Source: Hymenobacter profundi
GTDB taxonomy: Bacteria; Bacteroidota; Bacteroidia; Cytophagales; Hymenobacteraceae
Direction of reading: 5' to 3'
Assembly (NCBI RefSeq): GCF_019334315.1
Contig: NZ_JAHWGL010000007.1
Location: 25,405-89,404 of the forward strand
DNA length: 64,000 nt
Shown: positions 8,925 to 18,342 of the stretch, piece after piece
Numbering within the stretch: the stretch's first letter is position 1
Layout: each line of letters opens with the position of its first letter
Made by a program: the position numbers and the translations under genes
The notes under the pieces: generated by a model
Databases searched by the model: none
What the model was told of the DNA's origin: nothing
The model's input: only the letters and a program-made list of their open reading frames with translations

Positions 8925-9694
8925 TACCAGATTTTCCATTTTGCTACACCCTGCTGCCAATCACCTTCCAATTCTACTTTGTCACGCAGTGTGTCCATGG
9001 GCTTCCAGAAGCCATGATGTTTATAGGCTTGCATCTGGTCGGCCGCCGCAATACCCTCCAGCGGCTCACGTTCCCAGATGGTTGTATCGTCTTTGATATA
9101 ATCGATTACGCCGGGCTCACACACAAAAAAGCCCCCGTTGATCCAAGCACCGTCGCCTTTAGGTTTTTCCGTAAAAGAAGTTACCTCATCTTGCTCACCA
9201 AAGTTAAGGGCACCAAAACGGCCACTGGGCTGTACGGCCGTTACAGTGCACAACTTGCCACTCTGCTGATGATAGGCTAGCGACTCACCAATATTCACAT
9301 CGGCTACACCATCGCCGTACGTTAGGAAGAAGGTTTCGTCCCCGATATGCTGCTTCACCCGCTTGATGCGCCCCCCAGTCATGGTATTCATACCGGTATC
9401 CACAAGCGTAATATTCCAAGGCTCAGCAAAACTATCATGCACCTGCAGGGAGTTTTCCTTGAGGTTGATGGTTACGTCCGACTTGTGCAAAAAGTAGTTG
9501 GCGAAATACTCTTTGATGACATATCCCTTATAACCCAGACAAATCACGAAATCGTTGAAACCATGTGAGGAATAGATTTTCATGATATGCCACAGAATAG
9601 GCATATCACCGATTTCTACCATAGGCTTTGGTTTCAAAACTGTTTCTTCGGAAAGACGGGTACCTAAGCCTCCAGCTAGAATTACAACTTTCAT
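8924..9694 (-). CDS. rfbF: Glucose-1-phosphate cytidylyltransferase
   Basis: 256 aa, full length for the family. MKVVILAGGLGTRLSEETVL with KPKPMVEIGDMPILWHIMK is the pyrophosphorylase signature in the form found in glucose-1-phosphate cytidylyltransferases (RfbF/DdhA). TYGDGVADV and ERGPLE-like EREPLEGIAA toward the C-terminus match the family. It makes CDP-glucose from CTP and glucose 1-phosphate and so commits glucose to the CDP-sugar branch. The start lies 1 bp after the wzt stop, so exporter and CDP-sugar genes form one unit. The identification is strong. Confidence 0.95.
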   Translation of the reverse strand: MKVVILAGGLGTRLSEETVLKPKPMVEIGDMPILWHIMKIYSSHGFNDFVICLGYKGYVIKEYFANYFLHKSDVTINLKENSLQVHDSFAEPWNITLVDTGMNTMTGGRIKRVKQHIGDETFFLTYGDGVADVNIGESLAYHQQSGKLCTVTAVQPSGRFGALNFGEQDEVTSFTEKPKGDGAWINGGFFVCEPGVIDYIKDDTTIWEREPLEGIAAADQMQAYKHHGFWKPMDTLRDKVELEGDWQQGVAKWKIW

Positions 9695-9695
9695 T

Positions 9696-10997
9696 TTATA
9701 CGGCTTTCAATTCAACTTCTTGAAAATTCATACTACCCCATTCGGAATGCCACAAGGTCATCATCTGAGTTTTGAGACGATCTTTATATGCTATTTCAAA
9801 AAATAGTGTTTTTGAAATAACATCGTAATCAGTTGTACCCGTTAGTTCATTGCCAATTCCTACTGACAAATCAAAATAATATTGACCCTTAGCCAGTTGA
9901 TGGTTCTTTATAGTTATTGAAAACTCTTTCTCTTGGCCCTTTTTTATTGACAAAGCTTCTTCTGAGAAGAAAGTACCTACTGCACTTTCGTCCATTTTGC
10001 ATATAGAAAAAGCTAAGCGAAATGATTCTTTGTCAACTTTACTAGTAAACCTTACTGCAATAACAATATCGTCATCTATGGAATACAAATTATTATCTAC
10101 AGGATTTACAAATTCTATGGATTTATATTCTATAAAGCGCGAAAGGTTGCGATTAGTACGATGTGCATCTGTTATCTGAATTTTTGTATCACTATTAAAA
10201 TTTAAAAAATTTGCTATGTAATAATCTACAACTTCGTCTGATGTTCCGCCAAAGGAAACTTGCCCATTCTGCATTAACAGCCCTGTTGTGCAAATATTCT
10301 TCACAGCTGCCATACTGTGGCTTACGAACAGAATCGTACGACCGTCGTTGCGGCTTACATCCTTCATTCGTCCCAGGCACTTCTTTTGAAACTCGGCATC
10401 ACCCACGGCCAGCACCTCGTCTACAATCAAAATTTCGGGCTCCAGGAATGCCGATACGGCGAAGGCCAGACGTACATACATGCCGCTACTATACCGCTTC
10501 ACGGGCGTGTCGATGTAGCGCTCTACTCCGGAGAAATCGACAATCTCATCAAACTTCGAGCGAATCTCGGTTTTACTCATACCCAGGATAGCCCCGTTGA
10601 GAAAGATATTTTCCCGTCCGGTCAGTTCTGGATGAAAGCCCGTACCAACTTCTAGCAGCGAAGCAATACGACCATTTACCTTAATACTCCCCGTAGTAGG
10701 TGCAGTAATTTTCGACAGAATTTTGAGCAGCGTAGATTTACCGGCCCCATTGCGACCGATAATGCCTAGCACCTCCCCTTGCTTCACTTCGAAGTTCACA
10801 TCCTTTAAAGACCATACGTAATTACTGCTACCCTTCTTGGTGCGGTCGTTGGTTTCTCCAATGGTAGCGAAAGGGTCTTCTTTGCCCCGCACGCTGGCCC
10901 ACCAGCGGTTCAGGTCCTGGCTCATAGTGCCGGTTCCTACTTCGCCCAAGCGATAAAGCTTGCTCAGGTTTTCTACTTTAATAGCAATATCACTCAT
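9696..10997 (-). CDS. wzt: Polysaccharide ABC exporter ATPase with C-terminal Wzt domain
   Basis: 433 aa. The nucleotide-binding domain has Walker A GRNGAGKST (81-89), the degenerate signature YSSGMYVRLAFA (around 169-180) and Walker B ILIVDE (189-194), the pattern of O-antigen/teichoic-acid exporters. Residues from about 250 onward form a beta-rich C-terminal domain like the Wzt carbohydrate-binding domain, which in E. coli O8/O9a recognises the capped end of the polymer. It is paired with wzm 54 bp upstream. The DNA changes abruptly inside the gene: 10081-10140 is 25% G+C by hand count, while 10441-10500 is 55%. The C-terminal domain therefore looks like a later replacement. Confidence 0.93.
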   Translation of the reverse strand: MSDIAIKVENLSKLYRLGEVGTGTMSQDLNRWWASVRGKEDPFATIGETNDRTKKGSSNYVWSLKDVNFEVKQGEVLGIIGRNGAGKSTLLKILSKITAPTTGSIKVNGRIASLLEVGTGFHPELTGRENIFLNGAILGMSKTEIRSKFDEIVDFSGVERYIDTPVKRYSSGMYVRLAFAVSAFLEPEILIVDEVLAVGDAEFQKKCLGRMKDVSRNDGRTILFVSHSMAAVKNICTTGLLMQNGQVSFGGTSDEVVDYYIANFLNFNSDTKIQITDAHRTNRNLSRFIEYKSIEFVNPVDNNLYSIDDDIVIAVRFTSKVDKESFRLAFSICKMDESAVGTFFSEEALSIKKGQEKEFSITIKNHQLAKGQYYFDLSVGIGNELTGTTDYDVISKTLFFEIAYKDRLKTQMMTLWHSEWGSMNFQEVELKAV

Positions 10998-11051
10998 TTG
11001 TCTTCAGCGTAATAGCGAGTAGTTAGTTCGACCCGAATACTATATTAGCAT

Positions 11052-11954
11052 CTACACAGTATCGGTGAAACTCTTCTGTACCCGATTGAAGATGATAGTT
11101 CCCAACAGCAGAATTACTAGGGTGAAAGCCACACTGTAGGCCAGATAGGCCCAATCGAATGTGCCGGAACCCAGGAAAGCGTACCGAAAGGTTTCGACAA
11201 TAGAGGTCATTGGGTTAGCCAGAATCAGATATCTGTATTTGCCGGTGATGCTGGACAATGGGTAGATAACCGGCGTAGCATACATCAACAGTTGTACACC
11301 GAAAGCCAATAGCATCGCTAAATCACGATACTTAGTGGTCATTGCACTGAATATCATCCCCAGGCCCAACGACATCAGCCCCATGACAACTACCAATAGG
11401 GGGGTAAGTAGCACTAGCCAGTTAGGGTGTATGCCACTATCCCCTTTCAGTAGGTAGTACAGCCAGACAACGATAAATAAGCCGAACTGAATAGCGAACC
11501 GCACCAGGTTAGAAAGAACGATGGATAGCGGCATCGTTAGGCGAGGAAAGTAGACCTTGCCAAACATACCAGCATTGTCCCGGAAAACCGTAGACGTATT
11601 CGTCAGCGTCTGGGCAAAATAGTTCCAAATGGTAATACCCGATAGGTAGAATACCATCATGGGTAGGCCATCGGTAGAGAGCTGCGCTACATTGCCAAAG
11701 ATGACAACGTAGGTGATAGTAGTGAGCAGGGGCTGGATGAAAAACCAGATAGGGCCCAGCACTGTCTGCTTATAAGTTGAGACGAAGTCGCGCCGTACGA
11801 ATAGCATTACTAGGTCGCGGTAGCGCCACACATCGGCTAGGCCCAGGTCCAACAGGCGTGTGCGGGGCTGAATTACTTCGGTCCAGTTGTCATCCTGCAC
11901 GTTAGCATCAACGTAGGTTTGCTCTGGCTTACTTACAACGTTTGTGGTATCCAC
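11052..11954 (-). CDS. wzm: Polysaccharide ABC exporter permease
   Basis: 300 aa with about six hydrophobic segments, for example ITYVVIFGNVAQL, FGLFIVVWLYYLL, LLVVVMGLMSLGLGMIFSAM and TLVILLLGTIIF. The N-terminal amphipathic part ends in VRRDFVSTYKQTVLGPIWFFIQPL, the conserved ABC-2 membrane motif of Wzm/TagG/KpsM-type exporters. With Wzt it moves a finished lipid-linked polysaccharide across the inner membrane. Its presence means the locus uses the ABC-transporter route; no Wzx flippase or Wzy polymerase is seen in the window. It is GC-rich like the flanking gmd and fcl. Confidence 0.93.
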   Translation of the reverse strand: MDTTNVVSKPEQTYVDANVQDDNWTEVIQPRTRLLDLGLADVWRYRDLVMLFVRRDFVSTYKQTVLGPIWFFIQPLLTTITYVVIFGNVAQLSTDGLPMMVFYLSGITIWNYFAQTLTNTSTVFRDNAGMFGKVYFPRLTMPLSIVLSNLVRFAIQFGLFIVVWLYYLLKGDSGIHPNWLVLLTPLLVVVMGLMSLGLGMIFSAMTTKYRDLAMLLAFGVQLLMYATPVIYPLSSITGKYRYLILANPMTSIVETFRYAFLGSGTFDWAYLAYSVAFTLVILLLGTIIFNRVQKSFTDTV

Positions 11955-12051
11955 AAAGGGGGTGGGTTAGGAAAAAGATGCGCCCGCAGGTAGCTACTTG
12001 CGGGCGCAAAGATAACTATACAGCGGAACAAACCGCTTACAAGGACCGTAC

Positions 12052-12987
12052 CTAAGCCACTACAGCTGGTTGAAAGGCCTCTTGGTACACAGCCTTTATG
12101 CCTTCCGGCAGTGCAATCTTATACTTCCACCCTGCCTCGGCCAACTTCGAAACATCGAGTAACTTGCGCGGAGTACCATCAGGCTTGTCGGTGTTGAAGC
12201 GGATGTTCCCTTCATATCCGACTGTATCGCGCACCAGTTCTACTAACTCACGGATGGTAAGGTCTTCACCAGTGCCCACATTTACAGGCTCTTTACCGTT
12301 ATAGTGCAGCATCAGGTGCAAACAGGCGTCTGCTAGGTCGTCTACGTGCAGGAACTCGCGGCGCGGTGTGCCCGTGCCCCATACTTCTACTTCTGGAGCA
12401 TTGCTTTCCTTAGCCTCGTGAAACTTACGCAGCAATGCGGGTAGCACGTGCGAATTCTGCAGGTCATAGTTATCACCAGGGCCATAGAGATTGGTAGGCA
12501 TGGCGGAAATGTAATTGCTACCATGCTGGTCACGGAATGCTTCGCAAAGCTTCAAGCCCGCAATTTTAGCTAGCGCGTAGGGCTCGTTGGTAGCTTCTAG
12601 AGGGCCAGTTAGTAAGTACTCCTCCTTTATAGGCTGAGGTGCCATTTTGGGGTAGATGCACGACGAGCCCAAAAACAACAGCTTCTTCACATTTTGATTG
12701 AAGCTGGCCTGAATGACGTTATTCTGAATCTGGAGATTATCTAGCAGAAAATCGGCCCGGTAGGTATTGTTAGCTAGTATGCCGCCTACTTTAGCAGCAG
12801 CCAGGAATACATACTCTGGCTTTTCCACTGTGAAGAAAGTGTCTACAGCCTCTTTATTACGCAGGTCTAGTTCTTTGGAAGATCGGGTGATAATATTTTG
12901 GTAGCCAGCTTGCTGTAACCGACGTACTAAAGCCCCGCCTACCATACCCCGGTGACCAGCTACGTATATTTTGGCGTTCTTTTCCAT
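12052..12987 (-). CDS. fcl: GDP-L-fucose synthase
   Basis: 311 aa, typical length. [14 protein letters not shown] (residues 11-24) is the diagnostic NADP-binding motif of GDP-fucose synthases, and EPYALAK supplies Tyr137 and Lys141; [22 protein letters not shown] also matches the family. The enzyme epimerises C3 and C5 of GDP-4-keto-6-deoxymannose and reduces C4 to give GDP-L-fucose. It works directly after Gmd, encoded just upstream but separated by a 133-bp inverted-repeat element. Fucose is therefore a likely component of the exported glycan. Confidence 0.96.
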   Translation of the reverse strand: MEKNAKIYVAGHRGMVGGALVRRLQQAGYQNIITRSSKELDLRNKEAVDTFFTVEKPEYVFLAAAKVGGILANNTYRADFLLDNLQIQNNVIQASFNQNVKKLLFLGSSCIYPKMAPQPIKEEYLLTGPLEATNEPYALAKIAGLKLCEAFRDQHGSNYISAMPTNLYGPGDNYDLQNSHVLPALLRKFHEAKESNAPEVEVWGTGTPRREFLHVDDLADACLHLMLHYNGKEPVNVGTGEDLTIRELVELVRDTVGYEGNIRFNTDKPDGTPRKLLDVSKLAEAGWKYKIALPEGIKAVYQEAFQPAVVA

Positions 12988-13013
12988 TAGAAGTTTTTTT
13001 TATGAGCGCTATA

Positions 13014-13146
13014 AAATTAGCTCCCCTCCTTTTTCATTTCAAGGGGCAGGGGGAGGTTCAAATCATTGAACAATAGTTAATTCTAGTGTTCTAATCTCTA
13101 CCTGTCACTACCCCCACCCCTCCTGAAAAAGCAGGGGAGCTAATTT
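13014..13146. repeat. 133-bp element with imperfect terminal inverted repeats
   Basis: The left end (AAATTAGCTCCCCTCCTTTT at 13014) and the right end, read on the other strand, match over the first 23 bases except for one. Both continue into G-runs, so the ends can pair over roughly 35 bases. The interior is short and non-coding and contains a small TTCAAATCATTGAA palindrome at about 13056. It fills almost the whole gap between gmd and fcl. No transposase is present, so a MITE-like or REP-type element is the best description. It may also act as a processing or attenuation hairpin between the two genes. Confidence 0.75.
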
Positions 13147-13164
13147 CTAGAGTTTAACAACAAA

Positions 13165-14283
13165 CTACTCGGCGTAGTTTTTCAGGATGGTATGCCCCCC
13201 TTCGCGCAGATACTCGTCGCGGCGCGACTCGTCCAAATCCGACTGCATCATTTCTTTTACCAAGCCCTGCAAATCATATTTAGGCTCCCAGCCAAGTTTA
13301 GTTTTGGCTTTGGTAGGATCACCAATGAGCAGCTCTACTTCCGTGGGACGGAAATAACGCTCGTCTACTTTCGTCACGATAGAACCAATTTCGAGCTGGT
13401 AGTCAGGGTTGTTGCAGGCTACTACGCGGGCTACCTCTTTGTCTTCTTCACCTTCAAAAGCCAGCTCTACGCCTACCTCGGCAAATGCCAGCCGTACAAA
13501 GTCGCGTACAGTAGTGGTTACGCCAGTAGCAAGTACAAAATCTTCGGCGGTTTCCTGCTGCAGCATACGCCACATGCCTTCCACATAGTCTTTAGCGTGA
13601 CCCCAGTCGCGTTTAGCGCTCAAGTTACCCAGGTATAGGCAATCCTGTAGGCCTAGGGCAATGCGCGATACGGCACGGGTGATTTTGCGCGTCACGAAGG
13701 TTTCGCCGCGCAGGGGGCTTTCGTGGTTGAACAGGATACCGTTACAGGCATACATGTCGTAGGCTTCGCGGTAATTCACCGTAATCCAGAAGCCGTACAT
13801 TTTAGCCACGGCGTAGGGCGAACGGGGGTAGAAGGGCGTAGTTTCGCGCTGGGGCACCTCCTGCACCAAACCGTATAGCTCGGAGGTAGAAGCTTGATAA
13901 ATACGGGTTTTCTTGGTCATGCCCAAGATGCGAACGGCTTCCAACAGACGTAGTGTACCAATACCATCCACGTCGGCAGTGTACTCAGGCGTATCGAACG
14001 ATACTTTCACGTGCGACATGGCACCGAGGTTGTAGATCTCGTCGGGCTGTACCTCCTGAATAATGCGAATCAGGTTGGTAGAGTCCGTTAGGTCGCCGTA
14101 GTGCAACGTGAAGCGCACGTTCTTTTCGTGCGGATCCTGATAGAGGTGGTCGATACGACTGGTGTTAAACAGGGAAGCACGACGCTTAACGCCGTGAACT
14201 TCGTAGCCCTTGCTCAGTAGCAATTCAGCCAGGTAAGTACCATCCTGCCCTGTAATACCGGTAATGAGTGCACATTTTGCCAT
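13165..14283 (-). CDS. gmd: GDP-mannose 4,6-dehydratase
   Basis: 372 aa from the Met at 14283 ([20 protein letters not shown]); the open frame extends to 14367 but homologues start here. The GITGQDG motif, the [15 protein letters not shown] block that forms the inter-subunit NADP site, STSELYG, and SPYAVAK (Tyr157, Lys161) identify Gmd. It converts GDP-D-mannose to GDP-4-keto-6-deoxy-D-mannose for the downstream GDP-fucose synthase. The upstream 147 bp to the aminotransferase stop are AT-rich and may hold a promoter, but no clear box was found. Confidence 0.96.
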   Translation of the reverse strand: MAKCALITGITGQDGTYLAELLLSKGYEVHGVKRRASLFNTSRIDHLYQDPHEKNVRFTLHYGDLTDSTNLIRIIQEVQPDEIYNLGAMSHVKVSFDTPEYTADVDGIGTLRLLEAVRILGMTKKTRIYQASTSELYGLVQEVPQRETTPFYPRSPYAVAKMYGFWITVNYREAYDMYACNGILFNHESPLRGETFVTRKITRAVSRIALGLQDCLYLGNLSAKRDWGHAKDYVEGMWRMLQQETAEDFVLATGVTTTVRDFVRLAFAEVGVELAFEGEEDKEVARVVACNNPDYQLEIGSIVTKVDERYFRPTEVELLIGDPTKAKTKLGWEPKYDLQGLVKEMMQSDLDESRRDEYLREGGHTILKNYAE

Positions 14284-14430
14284 GTGTAATGTGTTTGAAG
14301 TGATGATGGAATTAATCGAAGTGAGAGACGCTGTTGGGTAATAAGAAAAAATGGGTGGATTTGGCAAATGGGCGTTCAGAAAGGTGAAATTAGCATTTTT
14401 TCTAATACGATATTGTACTGAAACGCGAAA

Positions 14431-15546
14431 TCAAATAGCAGTTTGGGAATAAAAAGCCCGAATAGCGTTTGCTATCTTCTCAATCTGAATTTGTGTCATG
14501 CCTGGCCACAGGGGTAAGCTTAAGCAGGTAGCCGCTAATTGCTCTGCAATAGGCAGTGATTGCGGTAGTGTAAGTCCTTGGTAAGCAAGCTGCCGATGTG
14601 GTGGCACTGGATAGTGGATCATTGTAGCAATGCCCTGGCCCGCTAGATAGTGTTGAAGGGCATTGCGGTGGGGAGTATGAATAACGTACAAGTGATAAAC
14701 GTGCGTGGCACCGGGCTGGACTGCTGGCAGGTGTAGAGTAGGAATATCAGCCAAATAGGAATTATACCAGATAGCCAGTTGCTGCCGCTGAGCGGTCCAA
14801 GTTATCAGAAAAGGAAGTTTAATCCGCAGCACGGCCGCTTGTAGCTCATCCAGGCGCGAATTATGGCCCATTACGTCGTTGTAATATTTTTGTTGCGAAC
14901 CATAGTTACGAAGTAGCCGAATTTTACGTGCTAGTTCTGGATTGTTGGTCGTAACAGCTCCGGCGTCGCCCAGAGCACCCAGGTTTTTACCAGGGTAGAA
15001 GCTTGTCCCATTCAGCTCTCCAAAGCTGCCGGTTGGCTGCCCCGCAAACGTAGCGCCCTGCGCCTGCGCGTTGTCTTCTACTACTGATAAGCCGTAACGT
15101 CGGGCGATTTCCATAATCTCCGTCATGCGGCACGCCTGACCATATAAATGCACGGGTAGTATAGCGCGAGTACGTAGTGTAATGGCCGCCGGCAGCAAGT
15201 CAGGATTCAGATTGCTGGTGGTTAGGTCCGGCTCTACGGGTACGGGAGTAGCACCTGTTTTGGTAACGGCCAGCCAGGTAGCGATGTACGTATTGCTGGG
15301 CACAATAACCTCGTCTCCCGGCCCTATATCTAGCGCCAGCAGGGCGAAGTACAGCGCGTCCAGTCCGTTGCCTACCCCCACGCATTCCGCCGTGCCATTG
15401 AAGCGGGCATATTCCCGCTCGAAGCCTGCTACCTCTTCCCCAAGCACAAGCTGCCCCGAATCGTAGACGCGTGCTATAGCTGCTAGAATAACTTCGCGCA
15501 GAGGCTGGTGTTGGGCTTCAAAGGATAGGAACGGAATAGATGACAT
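14431..15546 (-). CDS. DegT/DnrJ/EryC1-family sugar aminotransferase
   Basis: 371 aa from the Met at 15546 ([20 protein letters not shown]). Unlike rfbH, this member keeps the PLP lysine: [16 protein letters not shown] with Lys187. [11 protein letters not shown] is the Asp/Gln PLP-contact region. The [14 protein letters not shown] form is the one usual in dTDP-3-keto sugar aminotransferases such as FdtB/QdtB, which suggests a 3-amino sugar. No matching 3,4-ketoisomerase or acyltransferase is present in the window, so the substrate is open. GDP-4-keto-6-deoxymannose from the neighbouring gmd is an alternative, but perosamine synthases usually have a different lysine motif. Confidence 0.85.
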   Translation of the reverse strand: MSSIPFLSFEAQHQPLREVILAAIARVYDSGQLVLGEEVAGFEREYARFNGTAECVGVGNGLDALYFALLALDIGPGDEVIVPSNTYIATWLAVTKTGATPVPVEPDLTTSNLNPDLLPAAITLRTRAILPVHLYGQACRMTEIMEIARRYGLSVVEDNAQAQGATFAGQPTGSFGELNGTSFYPGKNLGALGDAGAVTTNNPELARKIRLLRNYGSQQKYYNDVMGHNSRLDELQAAVLRIKLPFLITWTAQRQQLAIWYNSYLADIPTLHLPAVQPGATHVYHLYVIHTPHRNALQHYLAGQGIATMIHYPVPPHRQLAYQGLTLPQSLPIAEQLAATCLSLPLWPGMTQIQIEKIANAIRAFYSQTAI

Positions 15547-15859
15547 GAATGCAAAGTAGGTTGTGCGCAGTGTCCAACGCGTCCGGTTCAAGTAGATAGA
15601 AACCGAATTTTGCTGTTTGCAGGCTTGGTACAGCAGCAAACAGGTATGTCATTATTAGCCTCTACCTCGCGTAAGACAGTTCAGAAAGTTATTATTATGG
15701 ACGACCTATTGCACCCTATATAACAGAAGCACCTTTATCGCTTCTAAGAAGAGGTAAAGGTGCTTCTGTATTTAAACAAACACTATCTACTTCTGATTCA
15801 AAGCATTGCTGCTTTTGTTAAAGCTACCTTGCCAGGTGAATCAGCATCAATGCGACACC
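15547..15859. other. Intergenic region with a hairpin
   Basis: This 313-bp gap between the aminotransferase start and the end of the UDP-xylose synthase gene has no credible gene. It holds the 14-bp perfect inverted repeat at 15724-15768 annotated separately. No further promoter box was identified with confidence. Confidence 0.6.
15724..15768 (-). terminator. Hairpin downstream of UDP-xylose synthase
   Basis: Perfect 14-bp arms (CAGAAGCACCTTTA and its complement) flank a 17-base loop, 92 bases past the stop of the minus-strand upstream gene. There is no strong T-tract on the minus strand, so it may be a terminator that needs a factor, or an RNA-stabilising hairpin. Confidence 0.55.
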
Positions 15860-16846
15860 CTAGAAGCTGCGCGGCGTGTTGTCGACCTTGCCGGCCATTA
15901 CCTCGCTCACGTGCTCTTTGAAATACTCTAGCGTACGCTTCAAGCCTTCAGCGCGGTCCACCTTCGGCTCCCAGCCCAGGATTTCTTTAGCCTTGGTGAT
16001 ATCAGGCTTACGCTTCATTGGGTCGTTCTGGGGCAGTTCTTGGTAACTGGGTTTGAACTCCACATTCATTAGGCGTGCAATTTCTTCCCCGAACTCCTTG
16101 ATAGTGATTTCATCGGGATTCCCTACGTTCACCGGCATCGGGTAATCCGACAGCAATAGGCGGTAAATACCCTCAATTAGGTCATCAACGTAGCAGAACG
16201 AACGAGTTTGTGAACCGTCGCCGAATACCGTCAGGCTCTCGCCGCGCAGGGCCTGCGACAGAAATGCTGGCAATACGCGGCCATCGTTGAGGCGCATACG
16301 GGGACCGTAAGTATTGAAGATTCGTACAATGCGCGTTTCCAGACCGTGGTGGTTGTGGTAGGCCATCGTAATAGCTTCCTGGAAACGCTTCGCCTCATCG
16401 TAGCAGCCACGCGGTCCTACAGGGTTTACGTTGCCAAAGTACTCCTCCACTTGTGGATGAATCTCCGGGTCACCATACACTTCCGAGGTGCTGGCAATCA
16501 GCATGCGTGCACCCTTCACACGGGCCAAGCCCAGCAAATTGTGCGTACCCAACGAACCTACCTTTAACGTCTGAATCGGGATTTTGAGGTAGTCGATAGG
16601 CGAAGCAGGCGAGGCAAAGTGCAGGATGTAATCCAGCTTGCCGGGCACGAACACAAACTTCGACACATCATGATGATGAAACTCGAAGTCCTCTTTCCCA
16701 AACAGGTGTTCAATATTCTGGAGGTCACCCGTCACCAGGTTATCCATGGCAATGACGTGGTAACCCTCCGCTAGGAATCGGTCGCAAAGGTGAGAGCCCA
16801 GAAAACCGGCTCCGCCTGTAATAAGTACGCGTTTTTTGTCGGACAT
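15860..16846 (-). CDS. uxs: UDP-glucuronate decarboxylase (UDP-xylose synthase)
   Basis: 328 aa. [17 protein letters not shown] (GxxGxxG at residues 11-17) binds NAD, and [15 protein letters not shown] carries Tyr149 and Lys153 in the GCYDEAKR context that is typical of UDP-xylose synthases. [17 protein letters not shown] and [15 protein letters not shown] are also family hallmarks. It decarboxylates UDP-glucuronate, made by the upstream ugd product, to UDP-xylose. The two genes are adjacent, separated by a short AT-rich stretch of micro-repeats. The glycan may contain xylose or glucuronate. Confidence 0.95.
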   Translation of the reverse strand: MSDKKRVLITGGAGFLGSHLCDRFLAEGYHVIAMDNLVTGDLQNIEHLFGKEDFEFHHHDVSKFVFVPGKLDYILHFASPASPIDYLKIPIQTLKVGSLGTHNLLGLARVKGARMLIASTSEVYGDPEIHPQVEEYFGNVNPVGPRGCYDEAKRFQEAITMAYHNHHGLETRIVRIFNTYGPRMRLNDGRVLPAFLSQALRGESLTVFGDGSQTRSFCYVDDLIEGIYRLLLSDYPMPVNVGNPDEITIKEFGEEIARLMNVEFKPSYQELPQNDPMKRKPDITKAKEILGWEPKVDRAEGLKRTLEYFKEHVSEVMAGKVDNTPRSF

Positions 16847-16852
16847 ATAGTT

Positions 16853-16944
16853 AAGCTGTTAGCTATTAGCTAATAGCTAATAGCTTTTTGTAATAGACCA
16901 AGAATTCAAACAATCAGCTGTTAGCTATCAGCTATTCTAAGCTG
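16853..16944. repeat. AGCTGTTAGCTAT micro-repeat cluster
   Basis: Two direct copies of AGCTGTTAGCTAT begin at 16854 and 16916. The first is followed by further TAGCTAA units that are themselves palindromic. The cluster fills the gap between ugd and the UDP-xylose synthase gene and just enters the ugd stop. The function is unknown; it could form small alternative hairpins in the transcript. Confidence 0.55.
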
Positions 16945-18274
16945 GCTCTTTGTGGGCGGTTTTAACGCCGATGCAATGGTAGGCAAAACCTATTTCGCGC
17001 AGCTCGGCTGGGTCGTAGATATTGCGGCCATCGAATATAACTTTGTCCTTCAATAACTTACCTACTACCTCGAAGCTGGGTGAGCGGAACTCAGGCCACT
17101 CCGTTACGACCAACAGCGCATCGGCATCTACCAAGGCCTCGAAGGGGTCTTTAGCGTAGGTGATACGGTCGCCTAGCGAGTGCCTGGCTTCTTCCATCGC
17201 TACCGGGTCATAGGCCGATACGGTGCTGCCTTCGGCCAGCAGCTTCTCGATAATAACCAGTGAGGGCGCCTCACGCATGTCGTCGGTTTTGGGCTTGAAA
17301 GACAGGCCCCACACAGCAAATTTTTTACCGCTCAGCTCACCGCCAAAGTGCTTGCTTACTTTATCAAACAGCACTTCCTTCTGGGCGTCGTTCACGTTTT
17401 CCACGGCCTTCAGCACCTGCATCTCGTAGCCGTTTTCGGAAGCGGTCTTGATGAGGGCCTTCACGTCTTTGGGGAAGCAAGAGCCACCGTAGCCGATGCC
17501 GGGATAGATAAAGCGGTGGCCAATACGGACATCGGAACCGATGCCTTTGCGCACCATGTTCACGTCAGCGCCCATGATTTCGCACAGGTTGGCAATGTCG
17601 TTCATGAACGAAATCTTGGTAGCCAACATGGAATTGGCTGCATATTTCGTCATTTCGGCCGACGGAATATCCATGAAGATGATGGGGTGGCCGTTGAGCA
17701 GGAACGGCTTATAGAGGCGGCTCATCACCTCTTCGGCCCGCTCCGACGAAATACCGACCACAATGCGGTCAGGTTTCAGGAAGTCGTCGATGGCAGCACC
17801 TTCTTTCAGGAACTCGGGATTGGAAGCTACGTCAAACTCGATGTTGGCACCGCGCTTGGCCAACGCATCTTTCAACTCCTTGTGCACTTTAGCAGCCGTG
17901 CCTACTGGTACCGTACTCTTGGTTACTACTACGCAGTAATCGTTCATGTTCTCGCCAATACCACGGGCTACGGCCAGCACGTATTTCAAGTCGGCGGAAC
18001 CGTCTTCACCGGGAGGAGTGCCTACGGCAATGAATGCCACATCACACTCTTTGATAGCCTCTGCCAGATTAGTAGAGAAATTCAGGCGGCCAGCCGACAC
18101 GTTGCGGCTTACCATTTCCTCCAAGCCCGGCTCGTAGATGGGTAGTATCCCCTTGTGTAGGTTATCTATTTTCTTTTGGTCGATGTCGATGCAGGTTACC
18201 TCAATGCCTACCTCGGCAAAGCATGTACCCGTTACAAGGCCCACATAGCCCGTACCTACTACTGCAATTTTCAT
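16937..18274 (-). CDS. ugd: UDP-glucose 6-dehydrogenase
   Basis: 445 aa from the Met at 18274 (MKIAVVGTGYVGLVTG); the frame is open to 18322 but the Rossmann motif fixes the start. GTGYVG (7-12) binds NAD, EFLKEGAAIDDFLKPDR (155-170) is the substrate loop, and GYGGSCFPKD supplies the catalytic Cys266. It oxidises UDP-glucose twice to UDP-glucuronate, feeding the decarboxylase encoded next. The length and all motifs are intact. Confidence 0.96.
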   Translation of the reverse strand: MKIAVVGTGYVGLVTGTCFAEVGIEVTCIDIDQKKIDNLHKGILPIYEPGLEEMVSRNVSAGRLNFSTNLAEAIKECDVAFIAVGTPPGEDGSADLKYVLAVARGIGENMNDYCVVVTKSTVPVGTAAKVHKELKDALAKRGANIEFDVASNPEFLKEGAAIDDFLKPDRIVVGISSERAEEVMSRLYKPFLLNGHPIIFMDIPSAEMTKYAANSMLATKISFMNDIANLCEIMGADVNMVRKGIGSDVRIGHRFIYPGIGYGGSCFPKDVKALIKTASENGYEMQVLKAVENVNDAQKEVLFDKVSKHFGGELSGKKFAVWGLSFKPKTDDMREAPSLVIIEKLLAEGSTVSAYDPVAMEEARHSLGDRITYAKDPFEALVDADALLVVTEWPEFRSPSFEVVGKLLKDKVIFDGRNIYDPAELREIGFAYHCIGVKTAHKEPA

Positions 18275-18342
18275 AATTGATGGAAAAAAGTCTGGTATAA
18301 CTTCAGTGCAAAGGTGAAACAAAAAGAAGTAGGAATCATGGA

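Noticed and set aside
13014..13146. Insertion sequence
   Set aside because: There is no open frame long enough for a transposase, so it can only be a non-autonomous element.
17348..18145. 265-codon plus-strand open frame opposite ugd
   Set aside because: It has no family resemblance and ugd is intact on the other strand. It is a shadow frame.
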